Of a DNA stretch of 64,000 nt, positions 45,387 through 54,558 are shown in pieces. The notes beneath the pieces are model-generated. The model saw nothing but the letters and a program-made list of their open reading frames with translations, searched no databases and was not told where the DNA came from. The DNA lies in NCBI RefSeq assembly GCF_016919385.1, contig NZ_CP070351.1, forward strand, positions 3,720,001-3,784,000. The letters are read 5' to 3'. The first letter of the stretch is position 1. Each line of letters opens with the position of its first letter. The translations under genes were made by a program, and so were the position numbers. The DNA is from Gordonia sp. PDNC005. Its GTDB lineage: Bacteria; Actinomycetota; Actinomycetes; Mycobacteriales; Mycobacteriaceae.

Positions 45387-46022
45387 TTATGCGAGGCGTC
45401 GGGCCTTGAGCACTTCGTCGTTGATGTGCGCACCGTTGCCCGCGGCGATACCGCGCGGACGCACTTCGGAGAGCTCGACGACCCATCCGTCGCCGAGGAT
45501 GCCCGCGATGTCGGCGGGCCGGATGAAGTCGGCCGGGTCGAAGCCGTGAGCACGCATTCCCTCGGCTTCATGTGCGACGACGAGCAAAGTCCCGCCGGGC
45601 GCGACCGCGCCGATCAGCACGTCCACCAGTACTCGCCGCTGCTGCGGGATCGGGAAGTAGAACGCCGACACCAGGTCGAACGGCGCGTTCGGGACGGGTT
45701 CGACAGTCAGGTCCACCCGATTCCACGAGATGGTCCCGTCCGGATCTGCTTCGCGTGCTCTGTCGACGGCGACCTGCGAGATGTCGACCGCTGTCACGGC
45801 CCACCCCTTGCCGGTGAGCCACCGCGCGTCGGCGCCTTCCCCGCTTCCCACGTCGAGGGCCGTTCCCGGTTCGAGCGAGTCGGCCTCCGCGAGCAGTGCG
45901 GGGTTCACGTTCGTCGTCCAGATGCGGTCGGACACGCGATAGCGCTCGTCCCATTCCTGGGCGGACTCGGGATGGCGGGGCGCCTGCGTCGGCGCGGCGT
46001 GATGATCGTGGTTGTCACTCAT
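45387..46022 (-). CDS. SAM-dependent methyltransferase (class I)
   Basis: 211 residues from the ATG at 46022. Motif I ALDVGSGEGADARWL (about 56-70), followed by VTAVDISQVAVDRAREAD; a TehB/thiopurine-like small methyltransferase fold. A histidine-rich N-terminus (DNHDHH) could bind metal. Substrate not assignable. A longer start 19 codons upstream is possible but lacks a ribosome site. Flanked by repeats on one side and a divergent LLM enzyme on the other. Confidence 0.85.
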   Translation of the reverse strand: MSDNHDHHAAPTQAPRHPESAQEWDERYRVSDRIWTTNVNPALLAEADSLEPGTALDVGSGEGADARWLTGKGWAVTAVDISQVAVDRAREADPDGTISWNRVDLTVEPVPNAPFDLVSAFYFPIPQQRRVLVDVLIGAVAPGGTLLVVAHEAEGMRAHGFDPADFIRPADIAGILGDGWVVELSEVRPRGIAAGNGAHINDEVLKARRLA

Positions 46023-46108
46023 GCTCACAACGTAGCGACAAGCATGCCGAATCGTCATGCCTCGTTGCGCATGACGCAAGAATCAGGTGCTGGTGCACAC
46101 TGGGAGTC

Positions 46109-46903
46109 ATGACATTCCCTGTGCGCATCGGTGTCCAGCTCCAGCCCCAGCACTCCCCCGACTACAGCCTCATTCGTGACGCGGTCCGCCGCGCAGAAGA
46201 CATCGGCGTGGACGTCGTCTTCAACTGGGACCACTTCTTCCCACTGTCCGGCGATCCCGACGGTGCTCACTTCGAATGCTGGACGATGCTCGGCGCATGG
46301 GCGGAACAGACCGAGCGCATCGAGTTCGGTCCCCTCGTCGCGTGCAACAGCTACCGCAATCCGGAGCTGCTCGCCGACATGGCGCGCACGGTGGATCGTA
46401 TCTCGAACGGACGCCTGATCCTCGGAATCGGCAGCGGCTGGTTCAAGCGCGACTACGACGAGTACGGCTACGACTTCTCCACCACCGGTAAGCGACTGGA
46501 CGCTCTCGGCGAGTCGCTGCCACGCATCGAGGCGCGTATGGCTCAGCTCAACCCGCAGCCGGTGCGCAAGATCCCCGTGCTGATCGGCGGCGGCGGTGAG
46601 AAGAAGACCTTGCGGCACGTCGCCGCGCATGCCGACATCTGGCACTCGTTCGTGGATGTCGAGACCTACCGCCACAAGTCGGCGATCCTCGCCGAACACT
46701 GCGCTGACGTGGGACGCGATCCCTCGACGATCGAACGGTCCGCGGAGTTGAAGGCCGATGGGGGCGTCGACGAACTGAAACGATTCGGCGACGCGATAAC
46801 CGCCGAGGGCGTGAGCCTGCTGACGCTCGCCGTCAACGGTCCCGACTACGACCTCTCGGTTGTCGAGAGCCTGGTGCGCTGGCGCGACGGCCGCACCGGC
46901 TGA
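46109..46903 (+). CDS. LLM-class F420-dependent oxidoreductase
   Basis: 264 residues, luciferase-like TIM barrel. GVQLQPQHSPDYSLIRDAVRRAEDIGVDVVFNWDHFFPL at the N-terminus, RTVDRISNGRLILGIGSGWFKRDYDEYG (about 93-120) and KIPVLIGGGGEKKTLR (about 153-168) are typical of the F420-using subfamily abundant in mycolata. It transfers hydride between F420 and an unknown substrate. Confidence 0.88.
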   Translation: MTFPVRIGVQLQPQHSPDYSLIRDAVRRAEDIGVDVVFNWDHFFPLSGDPDGAHFECWTMLGAWAEQTERIEFGPLVACNSYRNPELLADMARTVDRISNGRLILGIGSGWFKRDYDEYGYDFSTTGKRLDALGESLPRIEARMAQLNPQPVRKIPVLIGGGGEKKTLRHVAAHADIWHSFVDVETYRHKSAILAEHCADVGRDPSTIERSAELKADGGVDELKRFGDAITAEGVSLLTLAVNGPDYDLSVVESLVRWRDGRTG

Positions 46904-46910
46904 GGCCGGT

Positions 46911-47378
46911 TCAGTCGAGCCACTCGCGTGTGTAGAGGTCCTGCCAGCGGACCGTCAATTCCAACCGGGCCGCTGCACTCGCGTGCGGCCCGATCGTCGA
47001 GATGAGGACGTCGTCCACGACGTCGCGCACCTGATCGGACAGCTCGACGAGATCGTCGGCGTACCGGGCGATCAAGCCCATCCGAACAGCCTCGACCCGG
47101 TCATCGGGTCCGTCCACCGACGCGAACACCACAAGCCTCCCGATCGTGCGGCGGACACGGACCGCGATGAGTTGCTTGAGGACTCTGTCGCTGACCCAGA
47201 CTCCCGGCGCGTCGGCGACGAGTGAGCGCGCAGGCCTGCGCACCCGGCCGAGGCCCGATGAGATCGACGAGATGAGCCGTTCCACGTCGCTGTCCGGCTC
47301 CTGCTGGTCTCGCACGGCGTCCACCAGCCAGCCGTCGGTCGGGTCGGCGCTCTGATCGTCACGCTTGGCGTCGTTCAT
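46911..47378 (-). CDS. Asp23-related protein downstream of ECF sigma factor
   Basis: 155 residues. Acidic N-terminus (about 1-40), then a segment VWVSDRVLKQLIAVRVRRTIG and VRMGLIARYADDLVELSDQVRDVVDDVL that resembles a diverged Asp23/Gls24 domain. No membrane segment. The start overlaps the sigma-factor stop by 4 bp, so the two are co-translated. Given the divergent Asp23 operon, it may act as a partner or brake for that sigma factor. Assignment to Asp23 is tentative. Confidence 0.68.
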   Translation of the reverse strand: MNDAKRDDQSADPTDGWLVDAVRDQQEPDSDVERLISSISSGLGRVRRPARSLVADAPGVWVSDRVLKQLIAVRVRRTIGRLVVFASVDGPDDRVEAVRMGLIARYADDLVELSDQVRDVVDDVLISTIGPHASAAARLELTVRWQDLYTREWLD

Positions 47379-48016
47379 GGCCGTTCTCCTTTCCCGCGGG
47401 CAGCCGGTCTGTCACTCTCGTGGGGCTTCGCACCAGGCTGCCACGGTGCTAGTCGGGTCGCCAGGAACTTCCGACTTCGCTGCAGATGACCCCTGACCGA
47501 ACCCGTGCTCACACGGAGCACCTGGGCGATCTCGTCGATGGTGAGACCCTCGACCTCCTTCAGCCACCAGGCGGCACGCGACGCGTAGGGAAGGTTCTCG
47601 AGTTCGGCGCGCAAGGCATCCATCAAAGCCGAGTGCTCCGCCATGTCGGCGGGCTCGGGCCCCTTGGCGAGCAGATCGACGAATCGATCGTCGGACACGG
47701 GCAGATCCCGTCGCTTCCGATAGTGGTCGACGGTCCTCCGATGCGCCACAGCGAACATCCACGTCCGGAACGAGCTACGGAATCCGAAGTCCGGCAATGC
47801 TTTCCACGTATCGAGAAGCGTCTCTTGAGCGAGATCCTCGGCGACCTGCGGGTCGCTGACCATCCTCCGCATATAGCGCAGCAGAACCGGTGACATGCGT
47901 CGAACCAGCACTGAGAACGCTTCGGCGTCACCGACCGCAGCAGTAGCGGCGAGCTCGTCGTCACTGAGCTCACCAAGGTCCAATTCCCCTACGTGATGGG
48001 GATCACGTGACATCAT
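47375..48016 (-). CDS. ECF-type RNA polymerase sigma factor
   Basis: 213 residues from the ATG at 48016. Sigma region 2 spans about 35-105 (VLRYMRRMVSDPQVAEDLAQETLLDTWKALP; SSFRTWMFAVAHRRTVDHYRKRR). Region 4 spans about 138-190 (LENLPYASRAAWWLKEVEGLTIDEIAQVLRVSTGSVRGHLQRSRKFL). No zinc anti-sigma gene is adjacent; instead an Asp23-like gene is coupled downstream. Divergent from the envelope-stress operon, which it probably transcribes. Confidence 0.92.
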   Translation of the reverse strand: MMSRDPHHVGELDLGELSDDELAATAAVGDAEAFSVLVRRMSPVLLRYMRRMVSDPQVAEDLAQETLLDTWKALPDFGFRSSFRTWMFAVAHRRTVDHYRKRRDLPVSDDRFVDLLAKGPEPADMAEHSALMDALRAELENLPYASRAAWWLKEVEGLTIDEIAQVLRVSTGSVRGHLQRSRKFLATRLAPWQPGAKPHESDRPAARGKGERP

Positions 48017-48147
48017 GCGTGCAACTTCCCCGCCTCCCTGCGACTGACCATACACACGGATCGCGTGTTCCGACGCCGTCGGACGAGGGGTCGTGATCCG
48101 TGCGCCGCACAATGAACCGGCATTACGCCATGGACAAAGGAGTTCGC

Positions 48148-48648
48148 GTGTCAGAGAACGCAACCACCACCGCAGCTGCAGCCGAGAACAAGACGGACGC
48201 CGCCGTGAAGACAGAGCAGAAGTCCTCTGCGGGCCGCGAGATCGCACGGCGTGACACCGCAGGCGACCGTGGCCGGACGTCGATCGCCGACATCGTCGTG
48301 GCGAAGATCGCGGGCATCGCAGCGCGCGAGATCGACGGCGTCTACGACGTCGGCGGCACCACCGAGCGTGTGGTCGGCAAGGTCCGCGAGGTTCTGCCCG
48401 GCACCGGCGTCAGCGCCACCCAGGGCATCGATGTGGAGGTCGGTGAGCGCCAAGCCGCCGTCGACGTGTCGATCGTCGCCGAATACGGAGTCGCCATCCA
48501 TCAACTCGCAGCAGCCATTCGCCGCAACGTCATCAGCGCGATCGAGCAGATGACGGGACTCGAGGTCACCGAGGTCAACGTGACCGTCCACGACGTGAAC
48601 TTCGGTGACGAGGTGGAGCCGTCCGGATCGTCACGGAGGGTCGAGTGA
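48148..48648 (+). CDS. Asp23/Gls24-family envelope stress protein
   Basis: 166 residues. An Ala/Lys/Glu-rich leader (about 1-45) is followed by a full Asp23 domain (about 46-155: TSIADIVVAKIAGIAAREIDGVYDVGG; VSIVAEYGVAIHQLAAAIRRNVISAIEQMTGLEVTEVNVTVHDV). The GTG at 48148 is preferred because AAAGGAG lies six bases upstream; a preceding ATG at 48130 lacks one. Asp23 proteins coat the membrane under cell-wall stress through AmaP. First gene of a six-gene operon. Confidence 0.92.
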   Translation: MSENATTTAAAAENKTDAAVKTEQKSSAGREIARRDTAGDRGRTSIADIVVAKIAGIAAREIDGVYDVGGTTERVVGKVREVLPGTGVSATQGIDVEVGERQAAVDVSIVAEYGVAIHQLAAAIRRNVISAIEQMTGLEVTEVNVTVHDVNFGDEVEPSGSSRRVE

Positions 48649-48935
48649 TGAGTGACGAGTCCACTGCCGAACGGATCGCCGAGGCCGTGCTCGCCATACC
48701 CGGCGTAGTCGACCTGCACAGCGGCCTGTTCGGTGAGGTCGCCACGTATCTCCCGGGACGGCGTGTTCCGGGAATCGCGATCCGCGACGATGACGGAGAG
48801 GTCCACCTGGTGGTCGATCTCGCGTACGACCTGCAAACGGTCGCGACTGCGGCACGAGAGGCGGCCGAGGAGATCACCGGCAAGGAGTTCGCCGTAGTCG
48901 TCGAAGACGTCGAATCTGATCGGAAGGCGGGATGA
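48648..48935 (+). CDS. Short Asp23-like protein
   Basis: 95 residues. It opens AERIAEAVLAIPGVVDLHSGLFGEVATYLPGRRVPGIAIRDDDGEVHLVVD, an alternating strand/helix pattern like a trimmed Asp23 domain, ending EEITGKEFAVVVEDVE. The start shares one base with the preceding stop (TGATG), with GGAGGG upstream. Probably a partner of the full Asp23 proteins in this operon. Confidence 0.75.
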   Translation: MSDESTAERIAEAVLAIPGVVDLHSGLFGEVATYLPGRRVPGIAIRDDDGEVHLVVDLAYDLQTVATAAREAAEEITGKEFAVVVEDVESDRKAG

Positions 48936-49117
48936 TGAAGAACAATGCGGTCATCGGCCTGTTCGCGGGCCTGCTGCTGGCTATTGCGGCGACGACGGGC
49001 GGTTTCTGGGGTCTGATCGTCGCACTCGTGCTCGGCGCGATCGGCACCGTCGTCGGCCTGCACCGCGACGGAGTGATCGACCTGGGCGCTGTGGTGCGGA
49101 GCAGGGGCCGTGGCTGA
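48932..49117 (+). CDS. DUF2273 small membrane protein
   Basis: 61 residues with two hydrophobic helices (about 6-22 and 24-43: GLFAGLLLAIAATTGGFWGLIVALVLGAIGTVVG). The short length and gene context match DUF2273 proteins that accompany asp23 and amaP. Likely a membrane anchor component. Overlaps both neighbours. Confidence 0.8.
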   Translation: MMKNNAVIGLFAGLLLAIAATTGGFWGLIVALVLGAIGTVVGLHRDGVIDLGAVVRSRGRG

Positions 49118-49571
49118 CCGGCCGCTGGCGGATCCACCCGGCGCTCTGGTCATCGCCGACAGAGTCGTCGAGAAGATCGCGACACGCGCGGCGCTGAACG
49201 TCGACGGGGTGGTCCGGCACCAGGACACCGTCGGCTCACTGCTCGGCGCGGCCGGAGATCGCCTCGGCATCGGGGCAGACCTGCCGAGGGCGACCGTCGA
49301 CTCGATGGGAAGCGCACGTCGGCTCTCATTGACGGTCGCACTCACCTGGCCGTCCGAGGTCACGCGCCTGACCCACGAGATCCGCAGTCGGGTGGCGGAC
49401 GAGCTCGAGGAGTACACCGGCGACCGGCCGGTGCGGGTCGATGTCACGGTGCGTCACCTCGTCCCACGCGGTGAGGTCGCGCGCCGGAAGAACGGGTACA
49501 TCGACCTTCCCGCACTGACCGATGCCGACAGCCGTGCCGAATCACATCGATTGGAGGAGGAGAGCTCATGA
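49110..49571 (+). CDS. Asp23/Gls24-family envelope stress protein, second copy
   Basis: 153 residues. Asp23 domain about 13-120 (ALVIADRVVEKIATRAALNVDGVVRH; SLTVALTWPSEVTRLTHEIRSRVADELEEYTGDRPVRVDVTVRHL), with a charged C-terminal tail. GTG start overlapping the DUF2273 gene by 8 bp. Together with the first copy it could form mixed Asp23 assemblies at the membrane. Confidence 0.88.
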   Translation: MADRPLADPPGALVIADRVVEKIATRAALNVDGVVRHQDTVGSLLGAAGDRLGIGADLPRATVDSMGSARRLSLTVALTWPSEVTRLTHEIRSRVADELEEYTGDRPVRVDVTVRHLVPRGEVARRKNGYIDLPALTDADSRAESHRLEEESS

Positions 49572-50146
49572 CACGCACACGAACGGCGGACCCGTCGGGG
49601 TCCGCCGACATCTCGGACCGTCGGGTGTTCACACCGTCCGGCCTCCCCGGGGCCGCGGTGTTCGGGGCTGTGCTCGGTGCGGCCTTGTTGACCCTGTGCG
49701 GCGTCGCGATCCGCGATCTGGTTGTCAAGGCCGGCTGGGCGGAGGGCAGCCCGTGGCTCGGCGACCTCGCAGAACGGTCGTCGGAAGCGTCATGGGAAGC
49801 ATGGGCGTGGCCGACGGTGATCGCTCTGGTCTTTGTCGGTGTCGTACTGCTCGTGCTAGCCGCAAAGCCGCGTAAGCCCACGCACCTTCGACTCGCAGGC
49901 CACGACGTGATGTGGACGCGGCGCATCGACGTCGCACGTCGCTGCAGCGCGGCGGCCGACGACGTGGCCGCCGTCGATCACGCGACGACAATCGTGACTC
50001 GACGGCGCGTGAAATGCACTGTGCACTGCCGCGACGACGTGGATCGATCCGCTGTTCAAGCGGCAGTCGAAGGAGTCGTCGGCGAGCTCGAGTCGTCGCC
50101 TCGAGTTAAGGTCCGATTCGTTCACCCACGTGGAGGTCGCCGATGA
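49568..50146 (+). CDS. DUF6286-type membrane protein of the Asp23 operon
   Basis: 192 residues. Two hydrophobic helices (about 29-50 and 79-98) are separated by a loop of about 30 residues; the C-terminal soluble domain (about 105-192) has alternating strands (THLRLAGHDVMWTRRIDVARRCSAAADDVAAVDHATTIVTRRRVKCTV). The context matches DUF6286 proteins of actinobacterial Asp23 clusters. Topology suggests both termini in the cytosol. Function unknown. Confidence 0.75.
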   Translation: MTRTRTADPSGSADISDRRVFTPSGLPGAAVFGAVLGAALLTLCGVAIRDLVVKAGWAEGSPWLGDLAERSSEASWEAWAWPTVIALVFVGVVLLVLAAKPRKPTHLRLAGHDVMWTRRIDVARRCSAAADDVAAVDHATTIVTRRRVKCTVHCRDDVDRSAVQAAVEGVVGELESSPRVKVRFVHPRGGRR

Positions 50147-50703
50147 ACCGCGCACCGGCGTCATTGCACCGCCTGTCCACCGCATTGCTGGGCTTGGCTC
50201 TGATCGCCGTGGGTGGAGCGGCCCTCGCGCATCGGTTCGGCCTGCGGCCCGTCTCCGACTGGGTGGACCGCTTCGACCCGTCATCGATCGATCGTCTCGC
50301 CGGCAGCGGATGGTGGACGGCCGTGCTCGCGGGTGTTGCTGTGGTCTCCCTCATCTGGGGCCTTGTCCTCATCGGGTCCACCATCCGACCCAGAGCGGTC
50401 GACGATCTTGAACTCGACGGATCCGACCCGAGCGGCGAGCTCGTGATCGCGCCCAAACTCATCGCGTCCGCTGTCGCCGACGATCTCGCGGGTGACACGA
50501 TGTTCCAGAAGGTGTCGGCTCGTGCGCTGGACGACCGGTCACGGAAGATCATCCGGGTGGAGGTGACAGCGCGACCTGATCGGAGCTACGCCGACATCGT
50601 CGAACGTGTCGGCCGTGCGACCAGCCAGATCGCGGACGCTCTGGTCGGATCGGACGTGCACGTGCAGGCGTTCATCCATCTCGAGCGCTCTCCGAAGCAC
50701 TGA
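50143..50703 (+). CDS. AmaP-like alkaline shock membrane anchor protein
   Basis: 186 residues. Two membrane helices (about 10-30 and 56-77), then a cytosolic alpha/beta domain (about 90-180) with an Asp23-like strand pattern (GELVIAPKLIASAVADDLAGD; IIRVEVTARPDRSYADIVERV). This layout is that of AmaP, which tethers Asp23 to the membrane. Last gene of the operon; ATGA overlap with the preceding gene. Confidence 0.78.
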   Translation: MNRAPASLHRLSTALLGLALIAVGGAALAHRFGLRPVSDWVDRFDPSSIDRLAGSGWWTAVLAGVAVVSLIWGLVLIGSTIRPRAVDDLELDGSDPSGELVIAPKLIASAVADDLAGDTMFQKVSARALDDRSRKIIRVEVTARPDRSYADIVERVGRATSQIADALVGSDVHVQAFIHLERSPKH

Positions 50704-50707
50704 GCTG

Positions 50708-52123
50708 TCAGCGTCGCGCGTGCAGCGCGTGAAGAGCCGCGCGACGCCCCGACATGCCGTGGACTCCCCCGCCCGGGGCCGTCGCCGACGAGCACAGATA
50801 GACGCCGGGCAGGCCGGTGAACTGGGGAGTCGTCGACAGGATCGGACGCACGAGGAGTTGTCGCAGGCTCGCCGCCCCGCAGTTGATGTCACCGGCGATG
50901 TAGTTGCTGTTGTGGGCGGCGAAGTCGGCGGCCGTCGTCACGATCGTTCCGTCGACGATGTCGCTGAAGCCCGGCGCGCGGAGTTCGATCGCCGCGGTGA
51001 TGGCCGCCGACATGTCGACCTCGCACCCGGCGGGCACGTGGCAGTACGCCCAGGCCAGGTGCGTGCCCGCCGGAGCCCGGGTCGGGTCCACTCGGGTCGG
51101 CTCACCGCCGAGCACCCACGGCCGCTGCGGAACTCGACCCGCGGCGACGTCGGCCTCCGTCGTGCGAACGTGAGCGAGGTCGTCGGCGAGGTGGAAGGTC
51201 GCGGTACCCGCCATGACGTCAGGGCGATGGGTCCATGGGATGGGATCCGAGAGCAGGAAGTCGACCTTGCAGACGCCCGGCCCGTAGTCGATCCGGCGCA
51301 GCGCCCGCGCGTAGCGCCGCGGCACCGCGTCACCCAGCACCCGCTGAACAACCGCGGGTGATGTGTCGAAGAAAAGGTCCGCCCCCGTCGGCAGCTGCGC
51401 CCGCTCCGTCACCTCGACTCCGGTCTCGATCCGTCCCCCGTGTGCGAGGACGACGGCGGCCAACGCGTCGGCGATCGCCTGCGAGCCGCCCTCGGCGACC
51501 GGCCAGCCGGTCTCGGTCAGCATGCCCAGGAGCAGTCCGGCCGCCGACGAACCGAGCGTGGACAACGGCCGAATCGCGTGAGCGGCGATGGCCGCGAACA
51601 CGGTGGCGGCGCGGTCCGTGCGGAACGCTTTCGCAAGCACGTCGACCGGTGCCAGCGCGGCGGGCGAAAACCTGGCCATGTCGAGGGGCCTGCGTGGCAT
51701 CGCGGGCATGGCGAGTATGTCGTCGGCGAGCGCAGCGGGCTGGGCCGATGGTGTGACAAGCCGCTCCCACCGCTTCGAATCCACGCCGAATTCCTCTGCG
51801 ACGGAACGCTTTCCACGTCGCACGGCGATCACGTCGTCGGCCGCGACATGCGCGATCGAGACGTTCGGCACGGACCACCGCAGGCCGTGAGCGGTGAGAG
51901 CGAGATCTGCGAAGGCCGGGGAGACGAATCCCGTCGGGTGCACCGCCGAGCACACATCGCGGCGGATTCCGGCGCCGAACGCCTCATCGGTGCGCGCACC
52001 TCCCCCGATCGTCTCGGCGGCTTCGAGAACCAGCACGCGACGGCCCGCGACAGCGAGAGTCGCGGCGGCGGTCAGACCGTTCGGCCCCGAACCCACGACG
52101 ACGGCATCGAACACGTCACGCAC
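50708..52123 (-). CDS. Phytoene desaturase-like FAD-dependent oxidoreductase
   Basis: 471 residues. N-terminal FAD-binding DAVVVGSGPNGLTAAATLAVAGRRVLVLEAAETIGGGART (about 6-45) and the C-terminal GVYLCSSATAPGGGVHGMSGRRAA motif of the carotenoid-desaturase/PYROXD2-like family. No carotenoid genes adjoin it, so the substrate is unknown. GTG start. Convergent with the AmaP gene, divergent from the TPM gene. Confidence 0.87.
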   Translation of the reverse strand: MRDVFDAVVVGSGPNGLTAAATLAVAGRRVLVLEAAETIGGGARTDEAFGAGIRRDVCSAVHPTGFVSPAFADLALTAHGLRWSVPNVSIAHVAADDVIAVRRGKRSVAEEFGVDSKRWERLVTPSAQPAALADDILAMPAMPRRPLDMARFSPAALAPVDVLAKAFRTDRAATVFAAIAAHAIRPLSTLGSSAAGLLLGMLTETGWPVAEGGSQAIADALAAVVLAHGGRIETGVEVTERAQLPTGADLFFDTSPAVVQRVLGDAVPRRYARALRRIDYGPGVCKVDFLLSDPIPWTHRPDVMAGTATFHLADDLAHVRTTEADVAAGRVPQRPWVLGGEPTRVDPTRAPAGTHLAWAYCHVPAGCEVDMSAAITAAIELRAPGFSDIVDGTIVTTAADFAAHNSNYIAGDINCGAASLRQLLVRPILSTTPQFTGLPGVYLCSSATAPGGGVHGMSGRRAALHALHARR

Positions 52124-52181
52124 TATTCACTCCTCTCACAGACACCCACCTCGAGTGTCACCCAGACGATAGATTGGTGCC

Positions 52182-53879
52182 ATGTCGTCCGCCTCTGCCC
52201 GACGGTTGCTGGCCCTCGCGTCCGTGCCCGTCGCTCTGTTCCTCGGTTCGCTGACCGCCGGATCGGCCCACGCGCAGCCACCCCTGCACCTTCCGGCTCA
52301 AGTCGTCGACCCCGCGAATGCGTTGAACGCCGCCCAGAGCGCAGAGATTCAGCAGTCGGTCACCAAGCTCGCCGACGATCAGGAGATCGCCTACTGGGTG
52401 GTCTACGTGAAGAACTTCGACGGACTGTCACCCGAGGAGTGGACGTCGCAGACTGTCGCGCAGAGCGATTTCGGAACTCGCGACGTGATCCTCGCGATCG
52501 CGACCGACGACCGCACCGCCTACCTGCAGGCTCCGTTCGAGGTGGACGGGCTCACGGACTCCGAGATCGCGACGATCACCGCTGACGACCTGGATCCGGC
52601 GGTGAAGGAAGGGCGATTCGCCGACGCCGCACTGGCCGTCGGATCGGCCCTCGGGTCCGCAGCTGACGACGACTCGGCATCTCGAGTCGGCCTGATCACG
52701 ACAGTTGTCATCGTCGGCGCCCTCGCACTCGTCGGAGTGGGGCTGTATGTCCGGAAACGACGTGCCGGCGAGCCTGAAGAAGAGGCCTTCACGGCCGACG
52801 AACTCGGGCGCCAGCCGCTCAGCGAACTCGACCCGTGGTCCCGCGAGGTCCTGACCGGCACCGACCGGGCGATTGCAACAAGCGCCGACGAACTCTCACT
52901 GGCCGTCGACGAACTCGGATCCGATGTGGCGCAGCCTTTCACCGACGCAGTGCTCGACGCTCGCGCAGCGCTCGCCGACGCGTTCACCCTCCGGCAGCGA
53001 ATCGACGACGGGCTCGTTCCCGACCCCGAGGAGCAGCGCGCACTCCTGGTGCGAATCATCACCACGTGCTCCGACGCCGATGCCTCACTCGACCGCCAGG
53101 TCGCCGGATTCGACGCTCTGCGCGACCTGCTCACCGATCCGGCCGCTCGCTTCGACGCCCTCGCCGCGCGGGTCGCCGAGATCACCGCACGACTCCCCCG
53201 GACACAGTCCCGGCTCGACGAACTGACGTCCGAACACGGCGCCGACGTCGCCTCGATCACCGAGAACGTCGCGCTCGCCGCCGAGCATCTGCAGTTCGCG
53301 GAGGACGTTCTTGAGCAAGGCCGGGAGGCCTCCGCCGCCGGCCTCTCCGGACGCGGCTCCGTCGTGGGTTCGATCCGCTCGGCCGAAGGTGCCCTGGATC
53401 AGGCGGCGAAGCTGCTCGACGCCGTTGACGGCGCCGATCCGAGCAGCGCCGACGACGTCGACCTGCCCGCGGTGATCGACCGCGTACAGGCCGCGTCCGA
53501 CTACGTCGAGACTCGTCGTGGTGTGGTCGGATCCATCGCCCGGACACGGCTGTCCGAGGCCCGTCGTCTCGCGGATACTGCCGCAGACCTCGCCGAATCC
53601 GATCCCGCAACGTCGACGGAGGCTGCGGCTAGGGCCTCCGCGCTCGCCGATCAGGCGCTGACCACGGCCCAGGCCGACGTCGCCGATTGGTTCGATTCGC
53701 AGAGTGTGCCGTCCGACGACTCGTACGGCGACCTGGCCCCGGTGTTGACCGGCATCCTCGTCGACACGGTGCTCAGTTACGACGTCCACGACGGCGGCTA
53801 CAGCCACGATGGCCGAAGCCCGGCGTCGTACGGCGGCTCGTCGAGTTCCGGGCGCATCGGTGTCGGCGGCCGGATCTGA
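52182..53879 (+). CDS. TPM-domain membrane protein with coiled-coil region
   Basis: 565 residues. Signal peptide about 1-31 (cleavage after SAHA), TPM domain about 36-160 (VVDPANALNAAQSAEIQQSVTKLADDQEIAYWVVYVKNF), one membrane helix about 168-190, then a long helical cytosolic region (about 210-520) rich in Ala, Asp and Leu with coiled-coil character. The C-terminus is Gly/Ser/Tyr-rich (GGYSHDGRSPASYGG). TPM proteins are linked to phosphatase or quality-control roles at membranes. Function here unknown. Confidence 0.85.
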   Translation: MSSASARRLLALASVPVALFLGSLTAGSAHAQPPLHLPAQVVDPANALNAAQSAEIQQSVTKLADDQEIAYWVVYVKNFDGLSPEEWTSQTVAQSDFGTRDVILAIATDDRTAYLQAPFEVDGLTDSEIATITADDLDPAVKEGRFADAALAVGSALGSAADDDSASRVGLITTVVIVGALALVGVGLYVRKRRAGEPEEEAFTADELGRQPLSELDPWSREVLTGTDRAIATSADELSLAVDELGSDVAQPFTDAVLDARAALADAFTLRQRIDDGLVPDPEEQRALLVRIITTCSDADASLDRQVAGFDALRDLLTDPAARFDALAARVAEITARLPRTQSRLDELTSEHGADVASITENVALAAEHLQFAEDVLEQGREASAAGLSGRGSVVGSIRSAEGALDQAAKLLDAVDGADPSSADDVDLPAVIDRVQAASDYVETRRGVVGSIARTRLSEARRLADTAADLAESDPATSTEAAARASALADQALTTAQADVADWFDSQSVPSDDSYGDLAPVLTGILVDTVLSYDVHDGGYSHDGRSPASYGGSSSSGRIGVGGRI

Positions 53880-53880
53880 C

Positions 53881-54558
53881 ATGCCCACAGCATTGATCAC
53901 CGGCGCCAGCCGCGGTGTGGGCGCTCAGATCGCACACGCGCTCGCACCCACTCACGATCTCCTGCTCGGCGGCCGCGGGAGCACCGAACTCGACAGTCTC
54001 GCAATGGAACTCGACGGTGCCGCGACGTTTCCCGTCGACCTCACCGATCACGAGTCACTGGAAGCAGCGACCGAGGCCATCACCGCACTCGACGTCCTCG
54101 TACACAGTGCCGGGGTCGCGAGCAGTCTGGAGTCCGTCGCCGACACACCGGCCGACGAGTGGCGCTATCTGCTTGAGGTGAATCTCATCGCCGCAGCCGA
54201 ACTGACACGACTGCTGTTGCCCGCGCTGCGCGCCGCCGGAGGGCACGTCGTGTTCCTCAACTCGGGTGCCGGCATGCGGGTCAATCCGGGGTGGACGCCG
54301 TACGCGGCCAGCAAGTTCGGGCTGCGGGCGCTCGCGGATGGTCTCCGACTGGAGGAGCCGTCGCTGCGAGTCACGTCGGTCTTCCCGGGCCGCATCGACA
54401 CCGACATGCAGCGAGACATCGTCGCCATCGAGGGCGCCGAGTACAACCCTTCGAAGTTCCTCAAGCCGGAGACCGTCGCCGCGGCAGTGGCCCACGCGAT
54501 CTCGACACCGCCGGACGCTCACCCCACGGACGTGGTCCTGCGCCCGACAGGTCGCTGA
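53881..54558 (+). CDS. Short-chain dehydrogenase/reductase
   Basis: 225 residues. Cofactor loop TGASRGVG (7-14), VHSAGVASS, catalytic Ser in FLNSGAG, and the YAASK motif near 141-145. NADP(H) use is likely. It starts one base after the TPM stop. Its last 98 bp overlap, on the other strand, the 3' end of the peptide synthetase gene. It may be unrelated to that pathway; direction and coupling favour the TPM gene as partner. Confidence 0.88.
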   Translation: MPTALITGASRGVGAQIAHALAPTHDLLLGGRGSTELDSLAMELDGAATFPVDLTDHESLEAATEAITALDVLVHSAGVASSLESVADTPADEWRYLLEVNLIAAAELTRLLLPALRAAGGHVVFLNSGAGMRVNPGWTPYAASKFGLRALADGLRLEEPSLRVTSVFPGRIDTDMQRDIVAIEGAEYNPSKFLKPETVAAAVAHAISTPPDAHPTDVVLRPTGR

